NCBI GenBank assembly: GCA_964036295.1
Contig: OZ038468.1
Coordinates: 2,848,501 to 2,912,500 of the forward strand
DNA length: 64,000 bases
Direction of reading: 5' to 3'
DNA from: Plumapathes pennacea
Taxonomy: Eukaryota > Cnidaria > Anthozoa > Antipatharia > Myriopathidae
The notes below the pieces were generated by a model. The model was not told the DNA's origin, did not search any database, and saw nothing but the letters and a program-made list of their open reading frames with translations. Positions 11,501 to 25,900 of the stretch are shown here, one piece after another. The translations under genes were made by a program, and so were the position numbers. Position 1 is the stretch's first letter. Each line of letters begins with the position of its first letter.

Positions 11501-14500
11501 CGTAGATACGTATTTTATACGTTCATACATAGTTTCATTACGCACGGTGTATTTTCCAGTTAACCACTTGTGTCTATATAATAAAGGTGTTTTATGTCCA
11601 GAAGTAACTTTCCCTTATAATACCTCTTGACTGTTCTCAAGTCTACCATAATCATACAGTAAAGTACACGATTATTTTATACAGTCTAACAAGCAGAATC
11701 CTGTAAAAAATCCTGTAAATCACAGAACTTAAAGTGCTTCTTGTTCTTATACTAACAGTATCTATTCTTTTCACACAATGCTCAATTTTACGGTGGAAAA
11801 TCTTTTGTTTTGTGCTGTTGGCTCACTGAAGTGTATATAATAATCAACACTTCTCAAACTTTTGTCCCACAGAAACTGCTGCAGTCCTACTATTAATTGT
11901 ACCTCCAAATTGCATCCTCTGTAATTCTTGTTCTTTCCCCTGCAATCCCTATAATCAATCAATCAATCAACCATAGATTTTACAGCATCTGTTATTCTAT
12001 GTGACACAAAAAGTTCAGAATCAATCTACTGGGATGTATCTATCACTACAAATTAAAGTAATTTTGTCAATAGCAGTCAGCACAACTAGAAAGTAGTTAG
12101 TCAGTAAGTTCAATAGACCGGTAAAATTAGTTGAGTAATGTTTTATAGTTTTACATCTCGAGGTACGCGCAACTGATAATGAAAGAGCTCGTTCAAAGCT
12201 GCACACGTAATGACGTGATGCGTTGCTATAGGCAACAGCAGAGGCTCACGTTACATCTTTCCTCTTTTAGAACATAAGTTCCAAGAACAATGAGAACCTG
12301 AAAAATGTCTATAAACTGACAAATACATAAATCTGTAAAAAGGTAAATGTCTTCAATCTTAATTCTGTAAATTCATTAACTTCCTCGATCAGAAATAGAC
12401 CAATATGAACTTAGTCATTCAAACAAACAAAGTCTCGGAAGCGGGCAGGCTTCCTCACTTCTCTCTTTGGACGACTTGTTCTTGGGGTGACAGGTAGGCT
12501 TGACACATCCGGCACTGGGTCAGAGAGAATCGGCTCAGGTGGGTTGTCTTCAGGGGGTGCTGCAGGTTTCACTGGTGACTGAGGAAGTGACTGCTGTGGT
12601 GGTGCTGCTGATGGTTCAGGGGGGTCATCCTCAGGCTGAACATTCGCAGGTGAATCTGGGCAGTAAACTTCATGTGTGGCTCGCAAATATTTCCGATTGC
12701 GGCGGTAAAAACGACCAGCAGACTCAACAATATAGGAACGTGGTGCCACCTGTTGCCAACAACTTGACCTTGCTTGAGTTCCCTGAGACTCTTGGTTGAG
12801 CGATTGTAGTACTTTGCCTGCTTCTCTCTCTTTCTCTGGAGACCTTGTTGCACTTGTTCTGCCATAGGCGGTCGCAGCAGGTTAGCGGTTGTGGGCAGTA
12901 GGGTGCGGGTACGGCGTCCAAAAAGGCGATGAGCTGGTGAGAGCAGGAGATGTTCGTCTGGGGTGTTTCGAAAATCCAGTAGGTGTAGATAGAAATCACC
13001 CTTGGCTCTAGTTGCTTTCTTCAAAAGCATCTTTGTTTTATTGACAGAGTTCTCAGCTTTGCCATTCGACTGCGCATGTAATGGTGAGCTGGTAGTGTGC
13101 TGGAACTCCCAGCTTTTTGTGGCAAAGCATCTGAATTGCTGTGAAGCGAACTGTGGTCCATTGTTAGAAACCACAACTTTCGGGATACCATGTCGTGCGA
13201 AGACTGCTTTGAGTTTGTTGATCACCGCTGTTGATTGGGTGTTATTCAAACGTTCCACTTCGAAGAAATTAGAGTAGTAGTCTGACACAACGAGGTAAGA
13301 TTTACCCTCATGTTCCAGTAGGTCACATGCAACTCGGGACCATGGTCGATTAGGAACTGGGGCAGACATCATTGGTTCCTTGCATTGCTCAGGCTTTAGA
13401 GCATTGCATATTGAACATTTGGTGATGTAGTCTCGCACCTCAGCATTCATCAATGGCCAGTAGAGCACTTCTCGTGCACGGCGTAGGGAGCCTTCAATTC
13501 CCAAATGGCTACTGTGCAGTTTAGAAAGCATCAATGGGCATAGACTGGAGGGCACTACTATCTTGTTTCCCTTGAAGAGTAGACCATTCTGTGTAGTTAA
13601 CTCCTCTCGACAGTTGAAGAATGCTTGGGCGGGTTCCGGTACTTCCTTTGTGGTCTTGGGCCAACCAGTAAGTGTTAGCTTCAGGGCAGCTTGCAGTGAT
13701 GCATCCTTGGCAGTTTCTTCATGGAACTGGTGCAATCTCTCCTGAGATATGGGCAGGTGATCCGTGAGATCCAAACTTTCAAACTGGTGGCAGAACTCAT
13801 TCTCGGGTTCTGACTGCGGCATAGTATACTTAGTGCAGGCACGTGACAGGGTATCGGCAATGTACATTAACTCGCCCTTCTTGTAGGTGATGTCTACATC
13901 AAACTTCTGCAGCCTTAGTAACATCCTCTGAAGGCGCTTTGGGACACTGTGCATAGGTTTCCGGTGAATGGAAACCAGTGGCTTGTGGTCTGATTCAATT
14001 GTGACATGACGGCTGTAAATGTACTGTTCAAACTTCTCACACGCCACCACAATTGCCAACATTTCTTTCTCAATCTGTGCATAATTTTGTTCAGTTGGAG
14101 TCAGTGCACGTGCTCCATATGCGACAGGTTGACCACCTTGTAGAAGTGCAAATCCAAGGTCATTCTGTGATGCATCAGCCTGGATGGTGACCTCTTCTCG
14201 GACATCATAGTATCTCAACACTGGGGCCCGGGAGATGAGCTGTTTGATGGCTGTTATGGCCTCATCGTGGGCTGGTAACCAATCCCAAACTACTCCCTTG
14301 TGCTCTAGCTTCCTGAGGGGCTCTGTGACTTCGGACTAGCCTGGGAAGAAACTTGGCTAGATACTGAGTCATTCCCAGGAAACGCTGTAGTGACTGCAGG
14401 TCGGTGGGAGTTGGCATGTTTAGAACAGCATGGACTTTGTCAGGGTCTGGAGCAAGTCCTTCTGGGGTGAGCAAGTGGCCAATGAAAGGAACCTTTAAGA

Positions 14501-17500
14501 GGCGCAACTTGATCTTCTCCTTGTTCAGCTTCAAACCACTTTCCTGTGATCGCTGTAACAAACGTCGGAGATTCTCGTCATGATTCTTGACAGCAGCCTC
14601 GTGTGTCTCACCAAATCCACAGACAAGGAAATCGTCAGCTATGACCTCCACTCCAGGAAGTCCCTCGATGACTACATTCATGCGCTGCTGCCAGACTTCT
14701 GGTGCACTTTTGATGCCAAATGGCATCCTAAGCCAACGGTAACGGCCAAAAGGCGTTGCAAAAGTGGTCAGGTGACTGGACTGTTCGTCGAGTTTAACTT
14801 GCCAGAAACCAGTCTTGGCATCTAATACACTGAACACCTTCGCATTATGAAGCCTGGTCGCAACCTCTTCGATAGTGGGTAGTGGATAGTGCGACCGTTT
14901 GATGGCGGCATTTAGATCACGTGGATCTAAGCAAATGCGAATCTTGCCATTCTTCTTTGACACGATCACCATATTGGATACCCACGGTGTTGGTTCTGTG
15001 ACTGGTGCAATCACTGCATCATCAACCATTCTGTCCAACTCTTGTTTGACTGTGTCACGCTGCGCGACGGGGACTTTCCTGGGGGGATTGACTACAGGCT
15101 TCACTTTATCCTTCAACTGGATTGAGTACTCAGTTGGAAGTGTTCCCAATCCCTCAAATACATCAGGAAAGTCTCGCAACACACTGTCATTCATCATATC
15201 AGCTGGTGAAGTAGAGCTGTGTGTGTTGGTTGCTGGAATTGAGGTTGACTCAGCAGCGTTAACGGACGAAACTGAACCATTGTCACTCTCAACGACTTTG
15301 ATAAGACCCATACCAATGCAGGACTTCATTCCTAGCAAAGGTGTTGCTTGACGCTTCACGACAACGAAAACCAGGTCCTGTGCGTTTCCCTTGCGTTCAA
15401 CGCGTAGCTGGACTTTGCCAATTGCACGCTCGCTCGCTCCATTGTGCATGATTAGTCGAGTGTCCTTACCGGCCTTGTCTCCAGTTGTAATGTAGTCGGA
15501 GAGCGGAAGGATATTGCAAGAGGAACCCATATCCATCTGGAATGTGACTGGATAGTTGTGGCCTACGTTGAAGGATATAACTTGGCCCACCCCGTCTTTG
15601 TGACTACAAAACTCTTCGCCGTACGACTCGCTTTCAACTGAATTGATGTTTTTCTTTGATCGGCAGACTTTGGCGAAGTGGCCAACTTTACCACAATTAT
15701 GACACTCTTTGTCGGTGGCTCTGCACTCAGAGCGTTTACGAACGTGCTTGCTGCCACAAAACTTACACAGCGTTAGGTTTTCAGCCGTGTTTACTGCGAC
15801 AGGAGTGTGCCTAGTGAACTGGGCGACCTTCGCTTTGTTTGCTTGTGGATGGGCCATTCTTTTGGGCTTGTTTCTCTTGCTAACTGAATGGACCTTAGAC
15901 TCTTCCGATGCCATGTCCTTTGAGAACAGTTGTGTGGCGTAATGGCTTCGCAACACCTCAATCGCCTTGTCAAGTGTCAAGTCTTTCTTTCCGAGTAGTT
16001 TCTCACGAAGGAAGTCTCCTCGTACTCCGCTGACTAGTCTGTCTTGTATCATTTCGTCCTTTAACTGACCGAAGTTGCAGGTATCTGCCAGTTTCCTGAC
16101 TTGAGTTATGTATGCCTCGATGCTTTCGCCAGTTTCCTGGGCGCGTTTGTTGAACAAATATCGTTCGTAGATAATGTTAGTAGCTGGCATACATTTGTCC
16201 TCATACTTGGCTAAAACCAGATCTATGTTGCCATGTTCGTCGTCGGTGAGCTCGAAGGTTTCAAACATGTCTTGAGCTTCTTTGCCGATAACATTGAGCA
16301 GATGGGCAACACGAATCCTGCCATCTTTTTTGTCAATTTCCGCGGCGACTTCGTAAAAGTGCCAATCTCGCTTGAATTGACGCCAGTTTTCCCCCCTGTG
16401 GGACTTGTCCTGAAGGTTTAAAGAGTCCGGCGGCTTTGCTACATTTGCCTGCGCCATCTGACTGCTTTCACTGCTGACACCATGTAACGATACTTGTTTA
16501 ATGTGAAATAAACTGTAGTTTTACATCTCGAGGTACGCACGACTAATGATGAAAGAGCTCGTTCAAAGCTGAACACGTAATGACGTGTGCGTTGCTAGGC
16601 AACAGCAGAGGTTTACGTTACACACGCTAGTCAAGCAATTTGGCTTGACTTCAAAATAATGGGAACTTCAAATTAACCGAGTTCAAAATAGTGGGGTTCC
16701 ACTGTACCAACTTTTGTGTGGCCATAATGTACAATTTCATAGAGAAAACAACCTAGTTTCTGAAGGTTATCAATTTCAACAGATAATAACTTGATACAAG
16801 ATTTTGTCCCAAATAGCTCTCATACCAAGCTATGGAATGCCAAGTCTCCTTGCTGTAACAGTATGATACTGTACATTGTACTGGACAATAAATATCTAGT
16901 TTGAGCAAAACTTGGTGGGGGGAGGGGGGGGGGGGGGGGTGGTGTACACAGAGGAAGTTACAGGTACTAAGCTTCAACTCTTACCACAAAAGGTGATGCT
17001 GCTTCAGGAGGTGGAAGCATCGGCGTAGTCGTTGGCTGCAAAAAAAGTCAGGCAAACCATTAGACCCCAAAACTGATCAGAGGCAAACTACTCATACACA
17101 CTCAACTCTAAAATGAAGTTCAGAAAATGGTAGGTGGTCTTAAAGGTTGAGCGACTCTGCATTTTGAGCTTAGGAGCTAAAAAAGGGTCAGCCGGCAAGA
17201 GAAGCTGAGAAATGCGTGACATTTTTTTTTATGCACAATCGATTTTGACAGTTTGACTTCGAACACTTATTTCTAATCAGAGGCCACAATTAATCCAGCT
17301 TTCACTTCAATACTTACCTGTTTCTTTTATTAACTGAATGCATTTCTTTTATCAGGCTTTCCAGTATTCGTGCTCTATATCAAATATAAAATTGAAAGCG
17401 AGGAATGTAACACGATAGTTGTTTACAATATTATTGCGGTTTTGTTCACAGTGTGTTGACAGTCCATTTGTGACTGCAAACTCAATGCTCAGGACTATTT

Positions 17501-19396
17501 TGGTGTATTTTTCATTGCTATACAATGACCACTGCAAAACAAAGGCTACATGATCAAATGGAAGAAACATTTCAACAGGCATTGTGCAATCAGCAGAAGC
17601 ATTTTATGAGCCAACAGATGTCATGTACAGTGTAAAGCATAAATCACCATTGTTTTATGGCTAAAGCTCATTGTAGCTTTGGTTTCCTTTTTCGGCCTGT
17701 TATCTTCCCAGAATTATTTTGTGTCGCCACAGAAAGTTTCGTCGGGACTAAATACTTAGCGGCGACAGAGATATTTGCATTCCCGCAGCGGTATCCATCA
17801 AACATTTGTCTATGGCTATTCTCAAAGCTTCCGCGGTGAACTAAAGAACGCAAGCCAAAATCATTCCCTAAAATCCAGTTTATCCGTGCATGTTCCACAA
17901 AGCCAAACGGCATTGAGTTTGGATTAAATGTAGTTAACTTTTACACACAAGTAACGAGCAATTCACTGGCCACACTCGAGTTGTTTAACGAAGTCAATTA
18001 CGTCATTGCATGTCACGTGATAATATGAACCAATCACCGTGTGCTGATTCTTGACCCAGAAAAAAAAATCCATTTTTAAGCTCACGGGGCGTAGCACCTC
18101 CGCGAGTAACTAGCAAATAGCTTCACGTACGCCTTGTGGACCCTTGTTTGAATGCTGACATAGGTATCTTTGATATTCACTGGAGGCAGGCATCTTTCTT
18201 CATATGCTTTCATCAGTTTGGCATTGAAGTTGTTGTATGCAGCCTCTGGATTTGTGCAAGAATAAATCTCTTTATCATATGGCACTGATACTACGTACGC
18301 TACGATTGGTTAATTTACCGGTCCATACTTTCCTGTACGGACCGTAAATTGATTTTACGCACGTTCTGATTGGTCAATTTTACCGGTCCATAACTTACTG
18401 TACGGACCGCAAAATCAGTTTGCTAAACGTTTGTCATAAAAGGCCCAGAAGTGCAATGGGAAGTTTGATCTCTGTGGGATAACAACAGACAGGAAGTTGA
18501 ACAGTTCATTTAGCAAGCTAATCGCTTTCACCCGACGACCAAATTTACGACTGAAATCTCAGAAATAGAAACAACATTTCTGGACACAATCATTTACAAA
18601 TGAATATACCCTGGTAGAGTTCACTGTAAATTTAAAAGAGGCGTTTTAGCCCCAAAATGCAAATAGCCCCACTTTATAAAGGGGCTATTTTGAGCCACGA
18701 AGGGCAAATTTGAAATTTGTGGTCAAAATGGCCTTGTTGACATATTTCAATATTCTGCAAACAGAATGAAGAATAAGTAGAATGACGAAGCGTTTGTTTA
18801 GTCAAAGTTCTATCAAAATTAAAGGCGAAAATTCCTAAGGTTTTGTGAACTACATTATTATGCTGCTAATGTGATGGGTGGGCACCAATATACAAACAAC
18901 GAAAACATCGGAAAATATGCGGTTGCTCTTGTACCAAAAACCACAATGAATTTTGTGGTTAATCATTGTCCCGGTTGAATGTCAGATGCTGTGATGAAAT
19001 CAAACATACTGTATATCCAATGCAAAACATGCAAATTTAGCATTTACACAGTACTACATTAGAACAAAGTAGAAACAAAGTCCGTGTTTACAATGGTCGA
19101 AATCCACAGAAACAAGCAAATATTCAACTCATGTCTCCTGGAGCACTCAGGTTTGGTAGCCAGAGCTCCTTGCTCAAATGAAACCTGATTAAACTATAAA
19201 TTATTATTACAACACTCATGCATTTGCTTCTTAAAGGTTGAGGGACTGCATTTTGAGTTTAGGAGCGAAAGCGTTAGCCAGCAAGAAAAGCTGAGTAATA
19301 CGTGACATATCTCTTTATACACAGTTGATCTTCAAACACATATTTTTTAATCAGAGGCCACGATTAATCCAGCCTTCGCTTCAATACTTGTCTGTT

Positions 19397-19430
<34 letters not shown>

Positions 19431-22400
19431 GAATGCGTTTCTTCTATCAGGCGTTCGAGTATTCGTGCATTGTAACAAATAGAAAATAAAAGCCGAGGAG
19501 TGCTACACGAGACTTGTTTGCAATATTATTGCGGTTTTGTTCACAGCACGTTCCGTCCATTTGTGACTGCAAACTCAATGCTCAGGACTATTTCGATGTA
19601 TTTTTCATTTATAGCAGACAATGGCCATTGCGAAACAAAGGCTACGTGACCAAATGGAAGAAATATTTCATCAGGCAATGTACGATAAGCAGAAGCATTT
19701 TATGAGGCAACAGATGTCATGTACAGAGTAAAGCATAAAATAATATTGTCATTGTTTTACGGTTAAAGCTCATCATAGCTTTGGTTTCTGTTTTCGGTCT
19801 GCTATCTTTCCAGAAGTATTTCGTGTCGCCACAGAAAGTTTCGTCGGAACTAAATAACTAGCGGCGACAGAGTTATCACCAATCCAGTATCCATCAAATA
19901 ATCGAATCTCAAAGCTTCCGCGGTGAACTTTAGGAACACAAGCCAAAATCATTCCCTAAAATCCAGTTTATGCGTGCATGTTCCACAAAGCCAAACGGTG
20001 TTGAGTTTGAATGGGATACAATTAACTTTTACACACAAGCAACAAACAATTTAATAGCCCGCATCTCAAGTTGTTTGCGAGGTCAATTTACGTCATCGCA
20101 TATCATGTGAAAATGTGAACCACTCACAGTGTGTTGATTAGCGACCCAGAAAAAGAAAACAAACAAACAAACAAACAAACAAAAAACGAAAAAACGAAAA
20201 AAAAAAAAAAAAAAAAAAAAAGAATTTGCAAATTTAAGCTCGCCGCAACCGCTAGCAAAAGCGCTAACGGGAACTTAAACGCACAACAAATCCACAGAAA
20301 CAAACATCTCTGGAGCACTCAGGTTTCGTAGCCAAGACATTGTGTCAACAAAAACGATTCACTGGGATTTCAATTTTGAGGTCAAATATTTTAGCTTTTA
20401 ACTCGGGCCGGCTTATGATAATAATAAAAAAAAAAACTCACAAATACGCCAGGAGTCACATCAGAACAAGGAAAGGGTGGCAAAATATTTTTAATTGAAG
20501 ATCCTCCAGGTGTCGTCCTCTACAGCCTGCCCGCAGCCCGTCTTCCGTCGGGCAAGTTCTTTGGTTTGAACCGTCTCTTCAGAAAGACCCTTTATTCATA
20601 AGACTGTCGCGCATGCAAAAGTAAAGCTAAGGCCAATATGTTTCGCCTGTTTTTTTTTACTACCTATAAATTCAGCGTGAACGATTCGATAATTCTCCGG
20701 AACTCGAAGTATGCGCTAACTCAGATGTATTCCCGGGTCGGTCCGATTTTGGCGGGACGGCGCTAAATATTTTTCACGGCCGCAGTTCCAAGCTTAGTAG
20801 TATGAATGCTTGTATGTTGCACGTCTTTGGAATATGTTTTAAAGTTCACCAACATGCGAAGCAGCTAATATCTACCCTCTTTATGAGTACGAAAGAAATA
20901 ATTTCAAACGCTTGTAATTATGCGCGTTTCACATTGTGACCCCTGCCCACGGTTTATACAGACCCGTAACAATCGCTCTACTAATTGACAAAGTTGACAA
21001 AAGAAGCCCCGTTGGATTTGTCATCAATCGGTAGTAACCAGGAGGCCCTGCTGCGAAGGAGAAAATGTGCACTTCTGGCTCGTGATGTGCGAAATGGCTA
21101 CTGCCTTGTTTGAAGACTCCCTCAACCAGCTTCTCTTAAAAGCAATTAGAATAAGAAACAATCGAATTGTTTAGCGTATATTTAGGGGTCATATTTTTCG
21201 AGACACCCTCGACGAGCCGCCTGAAAGCTTTGTGTAGGAGAGGAAAAAGAGGCCGAGAAGCTCGGAAAACATGTCGGAATAAATAAGCCACAGTTTTCTC
21301 TCCAAAAGCTTGGGCGAGCCGCCTGAAAGCTTTGTTTAGGAAAGGAAAACCAGGCCGACAATAAAATACGGAACAATCATGGCGCAACTTCATTACTTGC
21401 CCGGCGAAGAATTTGAAGCATACCGCAACCGCTAGCAAATGCGCTAACGGGAACTTAAACGCACAACAAATCCACAGAAACAAACATCTCTGGAGCACTC
21501 GGGTTTCGTAGCCAAGACATTGTGTCAACAAAAACGATTCATTGGGATTTCAATTTTGAGGTCAAATATTTTAGCTTTTAACTCGGGCCGGCTTATAAAA
21601 AGAAAAAGAAAAAAAAAAAAAAAAAAAACAAAAACCCACAAATACGCCAAAAGTCACATCAGAACAAGGAAAGGGTGGCAAAATATTTTTAATTGAAGAT
21701 CCTCCAGGTGTCGTCCTCTACAGCCTGCCCGCAGCCCGTCTTCCGTCGGGCAAGTTCTTTGGTTTGAACCGTCTCTTCAGAAAGACCCTTTATTCATAAG
21801 ACTGTCGCGCATGCAAAAGTAAAGCTAAGGCCAATATGTTTCGCCTGTTTTTTTTACTACCTATAAATTCAGCGTGAACGATTCAATAATTCTCCGGAAC
21901 TCGAAGTATGCGGGTAGCTCTAGTCGAAACCCTTCCGAACGGGGCACATAAGTTGACTTCACTCGGCAGTGGTTTCAATTTTTTGGAGAAAACACCATCA
22001 CGAAGGAATCACCCTTACTCACCTTCTGGTCTTTTTGCGGATGCTACGGATCTGACGGTACTCTAACTCAGATATATTCCCGGGTCGGTCCGATTTTGGC
22101 GGGACGGCGCTAAATATTTTTCACGGCCGCAGTTCCAAGCTTAGTAGTATGAATGTTTGTATGTTGCACGTCTTTGGAATTTGTTTTAAAGTTCACCAAC
22201 ATGCGAAGCAGCTAATATACCCTCTTTATGAGTACGAAAGAAATAATTTCAAACGCTTGTAATTATGCGCGTTTCACATTGTGACCCCTGCCCACGGTTT
22301 ATACAGACTCGTAACAATCGCTCTACTAATTGACAAAGTTGACAAAAGAAGCCCCGTTGGATTTGTCATTAATCGGTAGCAACCAGGAGGCCCTGCTGCG

Positions 22401-22956
22401 AAGGAGAAAATGTGCACTTCTGGCTCGTGATGTGCGAAATGGCTACTGCCTTGTTTGAAGTCTCCCTCAACCAGCTTCTCTTAAAAGCAATTAGAATAAG
22501 AAACAATCGAATTGTTTAGCGTATATTTAGGGGTCATATTTTTCGAGACACCCTCGACGAGCCGCCTGAAAGCTTTGTGTAGGAGAGGAAAAAGAGGCCG
22601 AGAAGCTCGGAAAACATGTCGGAATAAATAAGCCACAGTTTTCTCTCCAAAAGCTTGGGCGAGCCGCCTGAAAGCTTTGTTTAGGAAAGGAAAACCAGGC
22701 CGACAATAAAATACGGAACAATCATGGCGCAACTTCATTACTTGCCCGGCGAAGAATTTGAAGCATACCGCAACCGCTAGCAAATGCGCTAACGGGAACT
22801 TAAAAGCACAACAAATCCACAGAAACAAACATCCCTGGAGCACTCGGGTTTCGTAGCCAAGACATTGTGTCAACAAAAACGATTCATTGGGATTTCAATT
22901 TTGAGGTCAAATATTTTAGCTTTTAACTCGGGCCGGCTTATAAAAAGAAAAAGAAA

Positions 22957-22988
<32 letters not shown>

Positions 22989-25900
22989 AAAAACAAAACA
23001 AAAACCCACAAATACGCCAGAAGTCACATCAGAACAAGGAAAGGGTGGCAAAATATTTTTAATTGAAGATCCTCCAGGTGTCGTCCTCTACAGCCTGCCC
23101 GCAGCCCGTCTTCCGTCGGGCAAGTTCTTTGGTTTGAACCGTCTCTTCAGAAAGACCCTTTATTCATAAGACTGTCGCGCATGCAAAAGTAAAGCTAAGG
23201 CCAATATGTTTCGCCTGTTTTTTTACTACCTATAAATTCAGCGTGAACGATTCAATAATTCTCCGGAACTCGAAGTATGCGCTAACTCAGATGTATTCCC
23301 GGGTCGGTCCGATTTTGGCGGGACGGCGCTAAATATTTTTCACGGCCGCAGTTCCAAGCTTAGTAGTATGAATGCTTGTATGTTGCACGTCTTCGGAATT
23401 TGTTTTAAAGTTCACCAACATGCGAAGCAGCTAATACCTACCCTCTTTATGAGTACGAAAGAAATAATTTCAAACGCTTGTAATTATGCGCGTTTCACAT
23501 TGTGACCCCTGCCCACGGTTTATACAGACTCGTAACAATCGCTCTACTAATTGACAAAGTTGACAAAAGAAGCCCCGTTGAATTTGTCATCAATCGGTAG
23601 CAACCAGGAGGCCCTGCTGCGAAGGAGAAAATGTGCACTTCTGGCTCGTGATGTGCGAAATGGCTACTGCCTTGTTTGAAGACTCCCTCAACCAGCTTCT
23701 CTTAAAAGCAATTAGAATAAGAAACAATCGAATTGTTTAGCGTATATTTAGGGGTCATATTTTTCGAGACACCCTCGACGAGCCGCCTGAAAGCTTTGTG
23801 TAGGAGAGGAAAAATAGGCCGAGAAGCTCGGAAAACATGTCGGAATAAATAAGCCACAGTTTTCTCTCCAAAAGCTTGGGCGAGCCGCCTGAAACCTTTA
23901 TGTAGGAAAGGAAAACCAGGCCGACAATAAAATACGGAACAATCATGGCGCAACTTCATTACTTGCCCGGCGAAGAATTTGAAGCATATCGAAAGGCGGG
24001 AAAAAAAGCAAACCACAAATAGTATATCTTCACTGTCTCAGGAGCCAAGCAGATACTCCAAAAGCGGCTGTTTCAGCAAAAACGTCGTCCTTCTCGTGTC
24101 CGGAAACCATAAATAAAAAATTCGGATATCAAACGATTAATTTTGTTTGATGTGATCTCAAACATAGGCAAATTCGAACAATTTCGCACCGCAGCTTGCA
24201 CAAAACATCTCAGAACCTGAAACATGCAGCTGCCATCTTGGAAATGTTCCATGATGCTTTGCTTTACTTGTACCCAGGCCTGCGGTTTTTGAGCTATTTG
24301 CTATTGCCGTGAGCTGTTTTGTTTTGCCGTGACAATTGTGTGCCACCGTAGAAAATCTCAGTTTATCTGAACGAACTCTTCTTCTCCGGCAGCCAACTCT
24401 TGCAGAACTAAATATAATCCCGTATCCAGACCCTCCGATGTCTTACGCGCATGCCTGACGAAATCAAACAAGGCTCTGGGACTAATCCGTATTCTATATA
24501 CTATCTATATTCGTATTTATGCTCGTGGGTAAATGGCAAAGCCAGATTTATTTTTGGTTTTTGGCAGCTTTTACTGTTATGTATGGGGTTTGAAGTGAAT
24601 AAAACACCACTATATCGTTGAATGGAAACATTAAGTTTTAAAAAGTCAGACCGTGGAAGGATGTTCCGTTGCACGAACGGATTTTTTCCACCCATTGATC
24701 GACTGATTTTATCGATACTGCAAATACAGTAACTCTGTTGGCCTGATCAGGGTTGACATGCTCACGATGTACATATGAAGAATGCCGTACACATAATCCG
24801 TGCACGTACTTGCGCAAATACAAAGCAGCTGCACAGAAAACAAATTACCCGGCTGTAATAAATCTGAGTTGGACTTAACGAAACGAAAGCATATGGCACG
24901 AGTTTAAATATATAACTTGACATTTCACTTCGTCGCTCTCAGCTGGTTCTTTAGGGATAGAAATGTGCTTCAAAGTTGCTGAAGACATAATGTGCCGATC
25001 GCGACGGGAGATAATGCTTCAAACTTTGAAGTGCTCGATCGCAAAGACCGCGTTTAACAACGACAGCCGGGGCCAGAATTTGGTTGCAAAGCCACCGTTT
25101 GGTCAAGTTGCAATCTGGAGAACTGCTTCATCTTATCTTTGTTGCCTTATGCAGATGCAATCAACTGGGTCCCCGCAAACTTCATCGCCGCTGTTTAAGT
25201 TCCGCCCCCTCACCCAAGTATAAAAATGGGGTAGGTATGGTTGCTCAGGAACAGAAAGAACAGGTTTCATGAAGGATTTTTATTCTTGAGCCACATTCTG
25301 CTACTGTATATCCTATTCTATATTCCTCCTTTCCTGATAACACCTTTTAATTTCTACAAAGAAATTACCGTTAATGTTGTGAATGAAACAGTAAGAATTA
25401 CACTCCCAAGTCTGCTGTTAAATTCTAGAGCATCCCCTTCACTGCCAAAACTAAATTCAATTCAACCGAGAAGTATGCTAACTCCTGAACTGTCACGTAA
25501 ATGCTAGAGTAAAAGCTCTTAATATGTACTCACACACATTCACTGCCCACATTGCTGTTAAGCAGTTCAGATTGTTTAGCATCTTACAGTAAGTCTAATT
25601 TGGACCCAAAAAATAAACATGAAGGGTCAAATAAAGCCACAGTAAAGGAGCAACTTTAACATCTTCTTTCCTAGGCTGAAGGGAAGACTGCCCAGGAATG
25701 ACTACGCAACCTTAAAATTTTGCCATGCACAATTTTGTAATGTACAGTAAATGAAATGCCTACGCATACTCTACTGTACTGGTGCTGTTGGGAAACATGG
25801 CATAACCTCATTTTCCTAAATATTACATTTTACTTCACTTCTTCATAACTAAAGCCACACATTTGAACTTATTAAGTAAACATTAACTACTGGTTGAAAA

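Larger units (their letters stand above)
12142..16622 (-). mobile_element. Gypsy-2: nearly full-length, mutated Ty3/Gypsy element
   Basis: The intact LTR is 16483-16622 (140 bp, perfect terminal inverted TGTAACG / CGTTACA). The other LTR (about 12142-12255) has lost its outer end together with flanking host DNA that contains SCAMP exon 4 in copy B. Directly inside the 5' LTR, the minus strand reads TGGTGTCAGCAGTG, which resembles the complement of a tRNA-Leu 3' end (primer-binding site). Gag-protease-RT and RNase H-integrase frames follow. The right flank CACGCTAGTC matches copy B at about 40977. Same orientation as SCAMP-A. Confidence 0.92.
1..18060. repeat. Segmental duplication, copy A
   Basis: Sequence from the window start to about 18.06 kb is colinear with 34379-42560, interrupted by insertions and deletions. 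The first matched bases are ATTAGTAGTACATTTGTC at 1 and 34379. Introns, MITEs and SCAMP exons 3-10 are shared, with the match continuing at 17.66-18.06 against 42.18-42.56. Material private to A includes the TIR element 29-796, a hairpin at about 3071-3412, and both Gypsy elements. The left boundary lies outside the window. Confidence 0.85.

Noticed and set aside
14899-15351. Plus-strand ORF of 150 codons
   Set aside because: Antisense shadow of the Gypsy-2 polyprotein.
20520-20620. Histone-type 3' stem-loop in the tandem unit
   Set aside because: A 6-bp stem with a CTGA loop can be drawn, but the loop and flanks do not match the histone consensus and no histone ORF is near.
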